Origin: Kiritimatiellia bacterium
GTDB lineage: Bacteria > Verrucomicrobiota > Kiritimatiellia > RFP12 > UBA1067
Reading direction: 5' to 3'
DNA: 39,750 nt
Assembly: GCA_016284515.1 (NCBI GenBank)
Contig: JAEEOY010000125.1
Location: forward strand, 1 to 39,750
This document shows positions 1 through 8,328 of this stretch, piece by piece. The notes under the pieces were generated by a model. It ran no database searches. It had not been told where the DNA came from and saw only the letters and a program-made list of their open reading frames with translations. Both the position numbers and the translations under genes were made by a program. Within the stretch, counting starts at the first letter, position 1. Every line of letters begins with the position of its first letter.

Positions 1-1
1 T

Positions 2-955
2 AAATACCCGGGCGTGAGGCTTCTGCTCGGCGGAGGCTACGTGTCGACGGAGCTTAGGGACATGAAGGATGAACGGCCGAGGAGATATTTCGACGAGTTC
101 CTTCTCGACGAGGGGTACGCCGCGATGGCGAGGTTGCTCGGCGGAAGGTGCCGCGAAGAGGACGTGCCGCCGTTCGTGAGGCCTTCGTACGAGGGGATCG
201 ACTGGGGCGAGTATTTCGACGTCGTCGAGACGGACAACTTCGTGACGAGCCTGTGGAGCGCGGGGAAGTGGGTGAAGCTCGTGATGGCGCGCGGATGCTA
301 CTGGCACAAGTGCGCGTTCTGCGACGTGAAGCTTCCGTACATCGGCTGCTTCAGGATGCCGAAGGCCTCCGAGATCGCCGACTGCCTCGAGGAGTTCTTC
401 CCGAGCCACGTTATTTCCGGCGTCCACTTCGTCGATGAGGCGATGCCTCCCGCGCTCGTGTCGGCGCTATGCGACGAGATACTGAGAAGGGGAATCGATG
501 TCGAGTGGTGGGGGAACGTCCGCTTCGACGCGGCGTTCACGCCTGCGCTCGCGAAGAAGATGGCGAAGGCGGGGTGCATCGCGGTGACGGGCGGGCTCGA
601 GTGCGCGAACGACAGGCTGCTCGCGCTGATGAAGAAGGGGATTACGCTTGCCTCCGCCGAGAAGGTGCTGCGCGCGTTCAAGGCGGCGAAGATTTTCGTG
701 CACGCGTATTTGATGTACGACTTCCCGACGGAGACGAAGGCCGAGCAGCGCGGGGCGGAGCGCTACGTGAAGTCGCTTGCGAGGAAGGGGCTCATACAGT
801 CGTGCTACTGGCACCGGTTCGCGCTGACGGTGCACTCTCCGATTGCGCGCGAGCCTGAAAAGTTTGGTATAATAATCAAACCACTTGAATCGAACTTTGC
901 AAGGAACGAACTGGAGTATGTCCGCAAGAATAGACCACGAATCGCGCAGGCTTGA
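2..955 (+). CDS. Radical SAM protein, B12-binding type (5'-truncated by window start)
   Basis: Frame is open to the window edge (KYPGVRLLLGGGYVSTELR...), so the listed start at 14 is probably internal. Cys cluster GCYWHKCAFCD and downstream GGLECAND..LM.KG typical of B12-binding radical SAM proteins. Confidence 0.8.
   Translation, partial: KYPGVRLLLGGGYVSTELRDMKDERPRRYFDEFLLDEGYAAMARLLGGRCREEDVPPFVRPSYEGIDWGEYFDVVETDNFVTSLWSAGKWVKLVMARGCYWHKCAFCDVKLPYIGCFRMPKASEIADCLEEFFPSHVISGVHFVDEAMPPALVSALCDEILRRGIDVEWWGNVRFDAAFTPALAKKMAKAGCIAVTGGLECANDRLLALMKKGITLASAEKVLRAFKAAKIFVHAYLMYDFPTETKAEQRGAERYVKSLARKGLIQSCYWHRFALTVHSPIAREPEKFGIIIKPLESNFARNELEYVRKNRPRIAQA
868..873 (+). promoter_or_regulatory. 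Candidate -10 box (TATAAT) for the TetR gene, inside the 3' end of the upstream CDS
   Basis: agTTTGGTATAATaatcaaac; the -10 lies between inverted repeats GTTTG/CAAAC (862-881). Confidence 0.45.
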
Positions 956-1514
956 GATCGCGTCGAGGGCGATGAAGCTCTTCTCGCAGGTCGGCTACGA
1001 CAACGTGTCGCTCATAATGATAGCGTCCGCCGCCGGCGTGGCGCGCACCGTGCTGTACCGCTATTTCCGCTCCAAGAGGGAGGTCCTGGATGCGGCGATC
1101 CTGGCGGCGACGCGCCAGATCATGGGCGAGTGCAAGAAGGAGCTTGCCGGACGCGGCAAGGTCGCCGACCGGCTTGGGATGGTCTGCTTCCACGTCGCGG
1201 ACGTCCTTTTCGAGAAGAAGGAGTTCCTCGCGGCGATATTCGACTTCGTCCTTTCGATGGTGCGCGCGGGGGAGGACATGGGCGAACGCATCCACCGCTT
1301 CACGGGCGGAATCAAGGCGGTCTTCCGCGAGCTTCTGACGGAAGGCGTCGTGAAGGGCGAGTTCAAGCCCGACGTCGACCCCGAGCGCGCGGCCGAGGGG
1401 TTCTACTCGGTCCTGGAGTCATGCGTGCTCAGGATCGTCCTCGGCACGGAGTCAAACTCCGCGAACATTAAGGTCCGCTTTTCGGACATGATCGGCGCGA
1501 TTTCGGTCCGCTAA
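918..1514 (+). CDS. TetR/AcrR family transcriptional regulator
   Basis: N-terminal HTH: RRLEIASRAMKLFSQVGYDNVSLIMIASAAGVARTVLYRYFRSKREVLDAAI. Start at MSARIDHES; overlaps the upstream gene. Confidence 0.88.
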   Translation: MSARIDHESRRLEIASRAMKLFSQVGYDNVSLIMIASAAGVARTVLYRYFRSKREVLDAAILAATRQIMGECKKELAGRGKVADRLGMVCFHVADVLFEKKEFLAAIFDFVLSMVRAGEDMGERIHRFTGGIKAVFRELLTEGVVKGEFKPDVDPERAAEGFYSVLESCVLRIVLGTESNSANIKVRFSDMIGAISVR

Positions 1515-1520
1515 AAATGG

Positions 1521-1526
1521 TATAAT
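1521..1526 (+). promoter_or_regulatory. -10 box of ugd promoter
   Basis: aaaaatggTATAATagtctacaatcATG; 11 nt between the -10 and the start codon. Confidence 0.55.
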
Positions 1527-1537
1527 AGTCTACAATC

Positions 1538-2902
1538 ATGAACAAGAACATAGTCTGCATCGGTGCAGGATACATAGGCGGTCCGACGATGGCCGTCATC
1601 GCGAAGATGAACCCCGACCGCAAGGTCTTCGTGTGCGACATAAACGCGAAGCGGATCGCTGCGTGGAACTCCAAGGACTTCGCGCTTCCGATCTACGAGC
1701 CTGGCCTCGAGGAGGTCGTGAGGGAAGTGCGCGGCAAGAACCTCTTCTTCACCACCGACATCCGCAAGGCGGTCAAGGCCTGCGACATCGTCTTCGTTGG
1801 AGTCAACACTCCGACCAAGATGTTCGGACGCGGCGCCGGGCGCGCGAGCGACCTTCAGTACTGGGAGGCGACGGCTCGCGAGATCAAGGAGTACGCCGAG
1901 GGCGACAAGATCGTCGTCGAGAAGTCGACGCTCCCCGTGCGCACCGCGGCCGCGATGGAGGCTATTCTGAACGACAGCGCGAAGCACACGTTCACCGTCC
2001 TCTCGAACCCAGAGTTCCTCGCCGAGGGAACGGCCATAAAGGACCTCTTCGAGCCGGACCGCGTCCTTATCGGCGGACCCTCGACCGCGGCCGGATTCTC
2101 CGCGGTGAAGGAGATATGCGACATCTACGCCGGCAAGGACAGCAAGTGGGTGCCGAGATACAAGATCCTGACGACCAACGTGTGGTCTGCGGAGCTCTCC
2201 AAGCTCGCTGCGAACGCCATGCTAGCGCAGCGCGTGAGCTCGGTAAACGCCCTTGCCGGACTCTGCGAGGCGACGGGAGCGGACGTGGACGAGGTGGCGC
2301 GCGTCATGGGAGCGGACCGCAGGATCGGGCCGAAGTTCCTCAAGGCGGGCCCTGGCTTCGGCGGGAGCTGCTTCAAGAAGGACGTCCTCAACCTCGTGTA
2401 TCTCTGCGAGTCGTTTGGACTCCACACGGCGGCCGAATACTGGTCTCTGGTCATCAAGATGAACGAGCACCAGCAGGAGCGCATCGTGTCGCGCCTCTTC
2501 AAGGAGATGTTCAACACCCTTGCGAACAAGAAGATCGCCATGTTCGGCTTCGCCTTCAAGGCGGATACCGGCGATACGCGCGAGACGCCGGCGGGCAATG
2601 TGGCTCGGCTTCTCCACGCTGAGCACGTGAGGCTCACGATCAGCGATCCCAAGGCGATCGAGAACGGGAAGCGCGATCTCGCCGACCTGGATGGAATCGC
2701 CTGGGAGAAGAATCCCTACAAGGCGGCGAAGGATGCGGACGCAGTCCTTCTCATGACGGACTGGAAGGAATATCCGGAGCTCGACTGGGAGAAGATCTAC
2801 AAATCGATGCGAAAGCCCGCCCTCGTGTTCGACACGCGCAACTGCCTCGATGCATATGCGCTGCGCAAGCTCGGCTTCAAGGTCCTCAACATAGGCAAGT
2901 AG
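1538..2902 (+). CDS. ugd: UDP-glucose 6-dehydrogenase, animal/eukaryote-like type
   Basis: Rossmann CIGAGYIGGPT, NPEFLAEGTAIKDL..PDRVLIGG, LTTNVWSAELSKLAANAMLAQRVSSVNALAGLCEATGADVDEVA, GPGFGGSCFKKDVLNLVYLCE, GFAFKADTGDTRE. Confidence 0.93.
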   Translation: MNKNIVCIGAGYIGGPTMAVIAKMNPDRKVFVCDINAKRIAAWNSKDFALPIYEPGLEEVVREVRGKNLFFTTDIRKAVKACDIVFVGVNTPTKMFGRGAGRASDLQYWEATAREIKEYAEGDKIVVEKSTLPVRTAAAMEAILNDSAKHTFTVLSNPEFLAEGTAIKDLFEPDRVLIGGPSTAAGFSAVKEICDIYAGKDSKWVPRYKILTTNVWSAELSKLAANAMLAQRVSSVNALAGLCEATGADVDEVARVMGADRRIGPKFLKAGPGFGGSCFKKDVLNLVYLCESFGLHTAAEYWSLVIKMNEHQQERIVSRLFKEMFNTLANKKIAMFGFAFKADTGDTRETPAGNVARLLHAEHVRLTISDPKAIENGKRDLADLDGIAWEKNPYKAAKDADAVLLMTDWKEYPELDWEKIYKSMRKPALVFDTRNCLDAYALRKLGFKVLNIGK

Positions 2903-2949
2903 CCGCAGGCCGGCGGGTAGCCGCAGACCGGCGGGTAGCCGCAGACCAG
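2898..2949. repeat. Intergenic tandem repeat, about 3 copies of an 18-mer (ggtagccgcagaccggcg)
   Basis: agtagccgcaggccggcgggtagccgcagaccggcgggtagccgcagaccagc, read directly. Confidence 0.8.
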
Positions 2950-4128
2950 CTAGATTATCTCTTCGAGAATCGCGTCACAGACCTCCGTCCCGCGCTCGGT
3001 AAGTGCGTAGACGGGATGGTCTGTGTTGTTTTTGCGCCTTAGCAGACCCTCTGCGGCAAAACGCTCAAGCGCCGGAATCCATTCTGGGTGCTTCGTCGCG
3101 TCTAATCCCTCTATGGTGCGCAAACGAAAGATTGTGCGCTCTTTCTCGTCATTTTCTTCACTTACCGTCTCAAACGCCGGGGACAGTCCCCCTATTTTGG
3201 GGGAATTTGATGGGGACAGTCCCTCTGTTTTTGGGGCGAATACTGGGGACAGTCCCCCTGTTTTGGGTGGGTGCTGACTGGGGGAAGCGGCGTCTCGCCG
3301 CTTCGTTGAAAATATCGGGGACTGTCCCCACCAATTCGGGGACTGTCCCCACCAATTCCGCGTGCGGACGAGTCCGATTCGTCCATATGCGCCGTCGCCA
3401 AGTCCTATGTAGTCCTCGCCGCGCCAGACGGCCAGGTTGTGTCGGCATTCATAGCCAGGCACCGCGTAGTTGGAGATTTCGTAGCGGGAGAGTCCGATGG
3501 ACTTCAGAAACCGAGACGCCGCCCTGATGCCGTCCAGAACAGTGTCGTCGTCTGGCACGTTCTTGAGTCCGCGCTCGTTCTGCAGCGAGTAGACCGAGCA
3601 GTGGCGAAGCCCCCAGTCCGCGAGCGGCGCGAGAAGGGCTTCGGCGTTCATTGTGGTCGGGTCGCCCGGATAGCCGAGAATCAGGTCGATTCCGGCGTTG
3701 TCGAAGCGGGACTTCACGAGCGCGAAGGCGCGCGCCGCGTCGTCCGCGGTGTAGCCGCGTCCCATCGCGCGCAACGTCGCGTCATCCAAGGACTGGACGC
3801 CCATCGAGATGCGGTTGACGCCGATGGACTTCAGTTCGTCGAGCTTTGCTGGCGTGACGTCGAGCGGATGCAGCTCCACCGTGAATTCGGAGGAGATAGG
3901 GTCGAGTAGGGCGCGAAGTGCGTCGCGCAGAGGCGCGAGGTCGCAGAGGGCGGGCGAGCCGCCGCCGAAGTAGATGGTGGTTCGTTGTTCGGCCCTAAGC
4001 GACCCTAATGCGGCCCTAATCGACTCTATGTATTGACGTCGCGCGTCGGCCGAGGAGCCGACGCGCGAGTAGAGGGCGCAGTACGAACACTTGCGCCTGC
4101 AGAACGGGAAGTGGATGTATAGGTTCAA
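2950..4128 (-). CDS. hemW: HemW-like radical SAM protein (HemN/coproporphyrinogen III oxidase family), with an in-frame repeat insertion
   Basis: MNLYIHFPFCRRKCSYCAL (CX3CX2C), YFGGGSPALC, RISMGVQSLDDATLRAMGR, DLILGYPG, GLGDGAYGRI. Insert: NWWGQSPNWWGQSPIF...KTGGLSPVFAPKTEGLSPSNSPKIGGLSPAF. Confidence 0.87.
   Translation of the reverse strand: MNLYIHFPFCRRKCSYCALYSRVGSSADARRQYIESIRAALGSLRAEQRTTIYFGGGSPALCDLAPLRDALRALLDPISSEFTVELHPLDVTPAKLDELKSIGVNRISMGVQSLDDATLRAMGRGYTADDAARAFALVKSRFDNAGIDLILGYPGDPTTMNAEALLAPLADWGLRHCSVYSLQNERGLKNVPDDDTVLDGIRAASRFLKSIGLSRYEISNYAVPGYECRHNLAVWRGEDYIGLGDGAYGRIGLVRTRNWWGQSPNWWGQSPIFSTKRRDAASPSQHPPKTGGLSPVFAPKTEGLSPSNSPKIGGLSPAFETVSEENDEKERTIFRLRTIEGLDATKHPEWIPALERFAAEGLLRRKNNTDHPVYALTERGTEVCDAILEEII
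3179..3350. repeat. Palindromic GGGGAC(A/T)GTCCCC repeat element inside hemW (MITE/REP-like)
   Basis: Cores at 3179, 3212, 3245 (ACAG orientation) and 3317, 3338 (ACTG orientation), flanking a perfect 9-bp hairpin GAAGCGGCG-tct-CGCCGCTTC at 3284-3304. Confidence 0.88.
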
Positions 4129-4156
4129 AAGTTCAAAGGTTCAAGAGTTCAAACCT
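4124..4156. repeat. 8-nt tandem repeat (gttcaaaa/gttcaaag/gttcaaga/gttcaaac) between metK and hemW
   Basis: aggttcaaaagttcaaaggttcaagagttcaaac. Confidence 0.75.
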
Positions 4157-5348
4157 TGAGGTAGCTTTTGATTTTTGCGACCTTATCCAGCTTCTCCCAC
4201 GGGAACTTGGCGCGTCCAAAGTGTCCGTAGGCCGCCGTGTCCTCGTATTTCCAGCCCTTCGGCATGAGGAGCCCGAGGTCCTTGATGAGCGCGTACGGAC
4301 GGAAGTCGAAGACCTTTCCGGATGCGAGCATCTTCTCGAGCTGCTCGTTCGTCACGCCGTGTGCGGTATCGAACGTCTTTACGCAGAAGCTGACAGGCTT
4401 GTCGACTCCGATCGCGTAGGCGACCTGGATCTGGCAGCGGTCCGCAAGGCCTGCGGCTACGATGTTCTTCGCGGCGTAGCGGGCGTAGTAAGCGGCGGAG
4501 CGGTCGACCTTGGAGGGGTCCTTGCCGCTGAACGCGCCGCCTCCGTGCGCGGCCATTCCGCCATACGTGTCGACGATGATCTTGCGTCCGGTGAGTCCGG
4601 AGTCTCCGCAAGGTCCGCCGATGACGAACTTGCCCGTCGGGTTGATGTAGAACTTGGTCTTCGGAGTAAGGAGGCCGGTCTTGGCGAGGTATTCCTTCGC
4701 GAGTCTTTCGATTTCGGCGTAGTGCGCCTTGGTCGCGCCTTCTTCGGTCGTCTGGTGCGAGACGACGACCGTGTCTATCGCGACGGGCCTGCCGTTCTCG
4801 TACACGACGGAGAGCTGGCTCTTCGAGTCGGGGCGGAGCCAAGAGTACTTCGGGTCCGTCTTGCGGAGCTTCGTGAACATCTTGAGGAGTTCGTGCGAGT
4901 AGACGATGGCGGCGGGCATGTACGACTTTGTCTCGTTCGTCGCGTAGCCGAACATCATCCCCTGGTCGCCTGCGCCCTGTTTCTCCTTTTTATTGCGCTT
5001 GACGCCCTGGTTGATGTCGGGGGACTGTCCGTGCAGGAAGTTGAGGTATTTGAACGTGGCCGCGTCGAAGTTCTCTTCTGCAACGGTGTAGCCGATTTTC
5101 GCGACGACGCGACGGGCGATCTTCTCGACGCACACCTCCTTGAATTTTTTGCAGGTTATCTCGCCGACGTTCACGACTATGTTCGGCCCGACGGTCGTTT
5201 CGCACGCGACGTGCGCATTGGGGTCGTGCTTCAGGCACTCGTCGAGGATTGCATCGGATATCTGGTCCGCCACCTTGTCGGGATGTCCTTCCGAAACGGA
5301 CTCCGACGTAAAGACGTGGCAATGGTTCTTCTTTGTGTTCATTTTCAT
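4149..5348 (-). CDS. metK: S-adenosylmethionine synthase
   Basis: [76 protein letters not shown]. Confidence 0.97.
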   Translation of the reverse strand: MKMNTKKNHCHVFTSESVSEGHPDKVADQISDAILDECLKHDPNAHVACETTVGPNIVVNVGEITCKKFKEVCVEKIARRVVAKIGYTVAEENFDAATFKYLNFLHGQSPDINQGVKRNKKEKQGAGDQGMMFGYATNETKSYMPAAIVYSHELLKMFTKLRKTDPKYSWLRPDSKSQLSVVYENGRPVAIDTVVVSHQTTEEGATKAHYAEIERLAKEYLAKTGLLTPKTKFYINPTGKFVIGGPCGDSGLTGRKIIVDTYGGMAAHGGGAFSGKDPSKVDRSAAYYARYAAKNIVAAGLADRCQIQVAYAIGVDKPVSFCVKTFDTAHGVTNEQLEKMLASGKVFDFRPYALIKDLGLLMPKGWKYEDTAAYGHFGRAKFPWEKLDKVAKIKSYLKV

Positions 5349-5421
5349 TCCCTGTAGACTCAGCTTGTGTCACACGCCGGGCACCATGTCCGGACGTCAC
5401 AGACTGAAATGATTGGCGGAT

Positions 5422-5427
5422 ATTATA
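5422..5427 (-). promoter_or_regulatory. -10 box (TATAAT) for metK, followed by a leader of about 65 nt
   Basis: Reverse complement: gcacaatttttggTATAATatccgcc... Confidence 0.5.
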
Positions 5428-5488
5428 CCAAAAATTGTGCTTCAGCGCGGACGGGCTGGTGATTATGGAAAAAATCTCCGATACCCCA

Positions 5489-5517
5489 TTGACACAGCGA
5501 CTTAGATATGGTAAACT
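5489..5517 (+). promoter_or_regulatory. Sigma70-type promoter for feoAB: TTGACA-N17-TAAACT
   Basis: TTGACAcagcgacttagatatggTAAACT read directly; spacer 17 nt. Confidence 0.65.
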
Positions 5518-5534
5518 TTGCCCTGTCTAAGTGA

Positions 5535-5547
5535 GATTAGGCTAATC
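5535..5547. promoter_or_regulatory. Candidate DtxR/IdeR-like iron operator GATTAG-G-CTAATC
   Basis: Odd palindrome between the predicted -10 and the feoA start; a second inverted repeat CTTAGA (5501-5506)/TCTAAG (5526-5531) flanks the -10. Confidence 0.4.
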
Positions 5548-5559
5548 GGAGAACAAGAA

Positions 5560-5778
5560 ATGACATTGGCTGGAATGAAAGAAGGGGACAGGGCGCGGAT
5601 AGTCCGCGTTTCTGGCGAGGAGGCCGTGAAGCGGCACCTCGGCGCTCTCGGGTTCGTGGCGGGCACGATTGTGCGCGTCGTCGGAGAGTCCTACGGAAAC
5701 ATGATACTCGCAGTGCACGAGAGCCGCATAGCGGTGAACGACGCGACGGCTCGCAACGTGGAGGTGGCAGATGTCTAA
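5560..5778 (+). CDS. feoA: Ferrous iron transport protein A
   Basis: MTLAGMKEGDRARIVRVSGEEAVKRHLGALGFVAGTIVRVVGESYGNMILAVHESRIAVNDATARNVEV; SH3-like FeoA pattern, followed by feoB. Confidence 0.87.
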   Translation: MTLAGMKEGDRARIVRVSGEEAVKRHLGALGFVAGTIVRVVGESYGNMILAVHESRIAVNDATARNVEVADV

Positions 5779-8314
5779 GAGCATTAAGATAGCCCTGGCG
5801 GGCAACCCGAACAGCGGCAAGACGACGCTTTTCAACGCGCTTACGGGCTCCGAGCAGTACGTGGGCAACTGGCCGGGCGTGACGGTCGAGAAGAAGGACG
5901 GCATCCTCTCCGGACACAAGGACGTAGTAATCCAGGACCTTCCCGGCATCTACTCCCTTTCCCCTTACTCCATCGAGGAGAAGGTGTCGCGCCGGTTCCT
6001 CGTCGAGGAGGGGCCTGACGCGATTCTGAACATCGTTGACGGAACGAACATCGAGCGCAACCTCTACTTCTCCACGCAGCTCGCGGAACTAGGGCTCCCG
6101 ATGGTGATGGCCGTCAACATGATGGACGTCGTGAAGAAGAACGGCGACAAGATCGACTTCGAGAAGATCGCGAAGGCGCTTCGCTGCGAGGTCGTCGGGA
6201 TTTCGGCTCTCAAGAACGAGGGCGGCATGGAGGCCGCCGAGAAGGTCGTCGAGATGGCCAAGAAGGCCGTCGTCGAGAAGGGCCCCGGCAAGCTGCCCGA
6301 CGTGCCGCACGTGTTCTCGGGCTCCGTTGAGCACGCTATCGCCCACATCGAGGAGTCGATACAGGGCAAGGTGCCGCTCCGCTCGATACGCTGGTATGCG
6401 ATCAAGGTCTTCGAGCGCGACCGCGAGATCATCAAGAAGCTCGAGATCGGCGTCGGCGAGATGAAGCACATCGAGGAGCACATCCGCGACTGCGAGAAAG
6501 AGCTTGGGGACGACGCGGAGTCGATCATCACCAGCCAGCGCTACGACTTCATCAAGAAGCTCATGGACAAGTCGCTTGCGCTGAACGAAACGCGCAAGGA
6601 CAAGGCGACGCTCTCGGACAAGATCGACAAGTTCGTGACGCACCGGATACTGGCGCTTCCGATCTTCATCCTCTCCCTCTGCGTGATGTGGTTCCTCGCC
6701 GTCGCCGAACACGGTCCGGGAACAGTTCTCACCGACTGGGCGAACGACGGCTTCCTCGCCGACGGATGGCATGTTCCGTTCACGACGCACGAGTGCAGGG
6801 CGGAGGGCAAGTACAAGGGAATGGAGTTCGAGGACGCGCAGGGCGAGTTCGCCAAACAGGACGCCTCGAAGTCCGCCTGGGAAGAAGCGTATCTTGAGAA
6901 GATCAACGAAGGCAAGTCCGACGACGACAAGGTTGAGGAGATGCCCGAGGAGATTGACGAGAAGGTCGCGGCGACGATTGTCGCGAAGGGCGTGTTCGTC
7001 GAGGACGAGGAGACGGGCGAGCCGATCGCGAAGGAAGACAACGAAGACGAGCCCGACCTCTGGGACGTCGACTTCGCGGCGTACAAAGAGGCCTCGGAGT
7101 GGGAGGAGCCCGATCCGTCGCAGTTCGGCGTCTGGGTGCCTGGCCTAGGCGCGCTGATAACAGATGCGCTCGACAAGGCGGGCGTAAGCGACACGGTCAA
7201 GAGTCTCGTCGTCGACGGTGCGTGGGGCGGCGTTGCGACGGTGCTCGGGTTCGTCCCGGTCATATTCATCGTGTTCATCTTCCTCGCGTTTCTCGAGGAC
7301 TGCGGATACATGGCGCGCGTCGCGTTCATCATGGACAGGCTCCTGCGTCGCTTCGGCCTATCCGGCAAGTCGTTCATCCCGATGCTCATCGGGAAGGGCT
7401 GCGGCGTCCCCGCGGTGATGGCGGCGCGCGCAATCGAGAACGAACGGGCGCGGCGCATGACGGTGATCCTTGCGACGTTCGTCCCGTGCGGCGCGAAGAC
7501 GGTCATCATCGCGATGTTCGCGGCGCTGTTCTTCCGCGAGCAGTGGTACGTCGCCGCGCTCATGGACGTCATCGGCATCGCGATCATTATCCTCGGCGGC
7601 ATTGCGCTCAAGAAGACGAGGTTCTTCGCTGGCGAGGCGTCGTCCTTCGTCCTCGAGCTTCCCGCGTACCATATGCCGACGGTTTCGGGCGTGTGGCACC
7701 ACACTTGGAACAGGCTCAAGGGATATGTACTCAAGGCCGGCCTCATCATCTTCCCGGCGTGTGTGGTCCTTTGGTTTGTGATGCACTTCGACTGGTCGCT
7801 CAACCTGCTTGCGGACGAGGAGATCGAGAAGTCAATCCTTCACGACCTGGGCAGCTGGATCGCGTGGATGTTCGAGCCGCTCGGCTTCGGCTCGTGGCAG
7901 GGAGCGGCGGCGTCCGTCTCCGCGGAGATAGCGAAGGAGCAGGCGACTGCGACGCTCGGACTCGTCGCCGCAAACATGGACGGCGCCACTACCGGCTCGC
8001 ACATCCAGGCGCTGTTTGCTTCGGTGAGCGACTTCCCGAAGCTCGCGGCACTGTCGTTCATGGTGTTCAACCTGTTCGTCCCGCCGTGCATGGTCGCAAT
8101 CGCCGTGACGTTCCGCGAGATGGGCTCCCAGAAGTGGGGCTGGTTCGCCGTCGGCTTCCAGCTCTTCGTCGGATACGTCCTCGCGCTCAGCGTGTACAGG
8201 ATAGGCGTTCTTGTCGCCGGCGGCGGATTCGGAATCTGGACTGCGCTCGCGTTCGTGCTCGACGCCTTCTGCCTGTGGGCGATATTCAGGCCAGGCAAGA
8301 AGGTTGAATGCTGA
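5771..8314 (+). CDS. feoB: Ferrous iron transport protein B with an acidic insert of about 120 aa
   Basis: G-domain GNPNSGKTTLFNALTG, DLPGIYSLSPYS, MAVNMMDV; membrane motifs FLEDCGYMARVAFIMDRLLRRFGLSGKSFIPMLIGKGCGVPAVMAAR. Confidence 0.95.
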   Translation: MSKSIKIALAGNPNSGKTTLFNALTGSEQYVGNWPGVTVEKKDGILSGHKDVVIQDLPGIYSLSPYSIEEKVSRRFLVEEGPDAILNIVDGTNIERNLYFSTQLAELGLPMVMAVNMMDVVKKNGDKIDFEKIAKALRCEVVGISALKNEGGMEAAEKVVEMAKKAVVEKGPGKLPDVPHVFSGSVEHAIAHIEESIQGKVPLRSIRWYAIKVFERDREIIKKLEIGVGEMKHIEEHIRDCEKELGDDAESIITSQRYDFIKKLMDKSLALNETRKDKATLSDKIDKFVTHRILALPIFILSLCVMWFLAVAEHGPGTVLTDWANDGFLADGWHVPFTTHECRAEGKYKGMEFEDAQGEFAKQDASKSAWEEAYLEKINEGKSDDDKVEEMPEEIDEKVAATIVAKGVFVEDEETGEPIAKEDNEDEPDLWDVDFAAYKEASEWEEPDPSQFGVWVPGLGALITDALDKAGVSDTVKSLVVDGAWGGVATVLGFVPVIFIVFIFLAFLEDCGYMARVAFIMDRLLRRFGLSGKSFIPMLIGKGCGVPAVMAARAIENERARRMTVILATFVPCGAKTVIIAMFAALFFREQWYVAALMDVIGIAIIILGGIALKKTRFFAGEASSFVLELPAYHMPTVSGVWHHTWNRLKGYVLKAGLIIFPACVVLWFVMHFDWSLNLLADEEIEKSILHDLGSWIAWMFEPLGFGSWQGAAASVSAEIAKEQATATLGLVAANMDGATTGSHIQALFASVSDFPKLAALSFMVFNLFVPPCMVAIAVTFREMGSQKWGWFAVGFQLFVGYVLALSVYRIGVLVAGGGFGIWTALAFVLDAFCLWAIFRPGKKVEC

Positions 8315-8328
8315 AGGGGGAAGTTGAG

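Noticed and set aside
1633-2622. 329-aa plus-strand ORF within ugd
   Set aside because: Shifted-frame artefact over a clear UGDH.
3179-3350. CRISPR array in hemW (regular 33-bp spacing)
   Set aside because: Cores are only 13 bp, spacers are similar to each other, orientation flips around a hairpin, and the region is coding; not a CRISPR array.
5017-5032. GGGGGACTGTCCG in metK resembling the GGGGACTGTCCCC repeat core
   Set aside because: It encodes the conserved MetK motif [11 protein letters not shown], so the resemblance is due to protein sequence rather than a repeat insertion.
6541-7803. 420-aa minus-strand ORF over feoB
   Set aside because: Ser/Thr-rich low-complexity antisense translation opposite an unambiguous FeoB.
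7099-8307. 402-aa plus-strand ORF out of frame with feoB
   Set aside because: Arg-rich shifted-frame translation of FeoB membrane domain; high-GC artefact.
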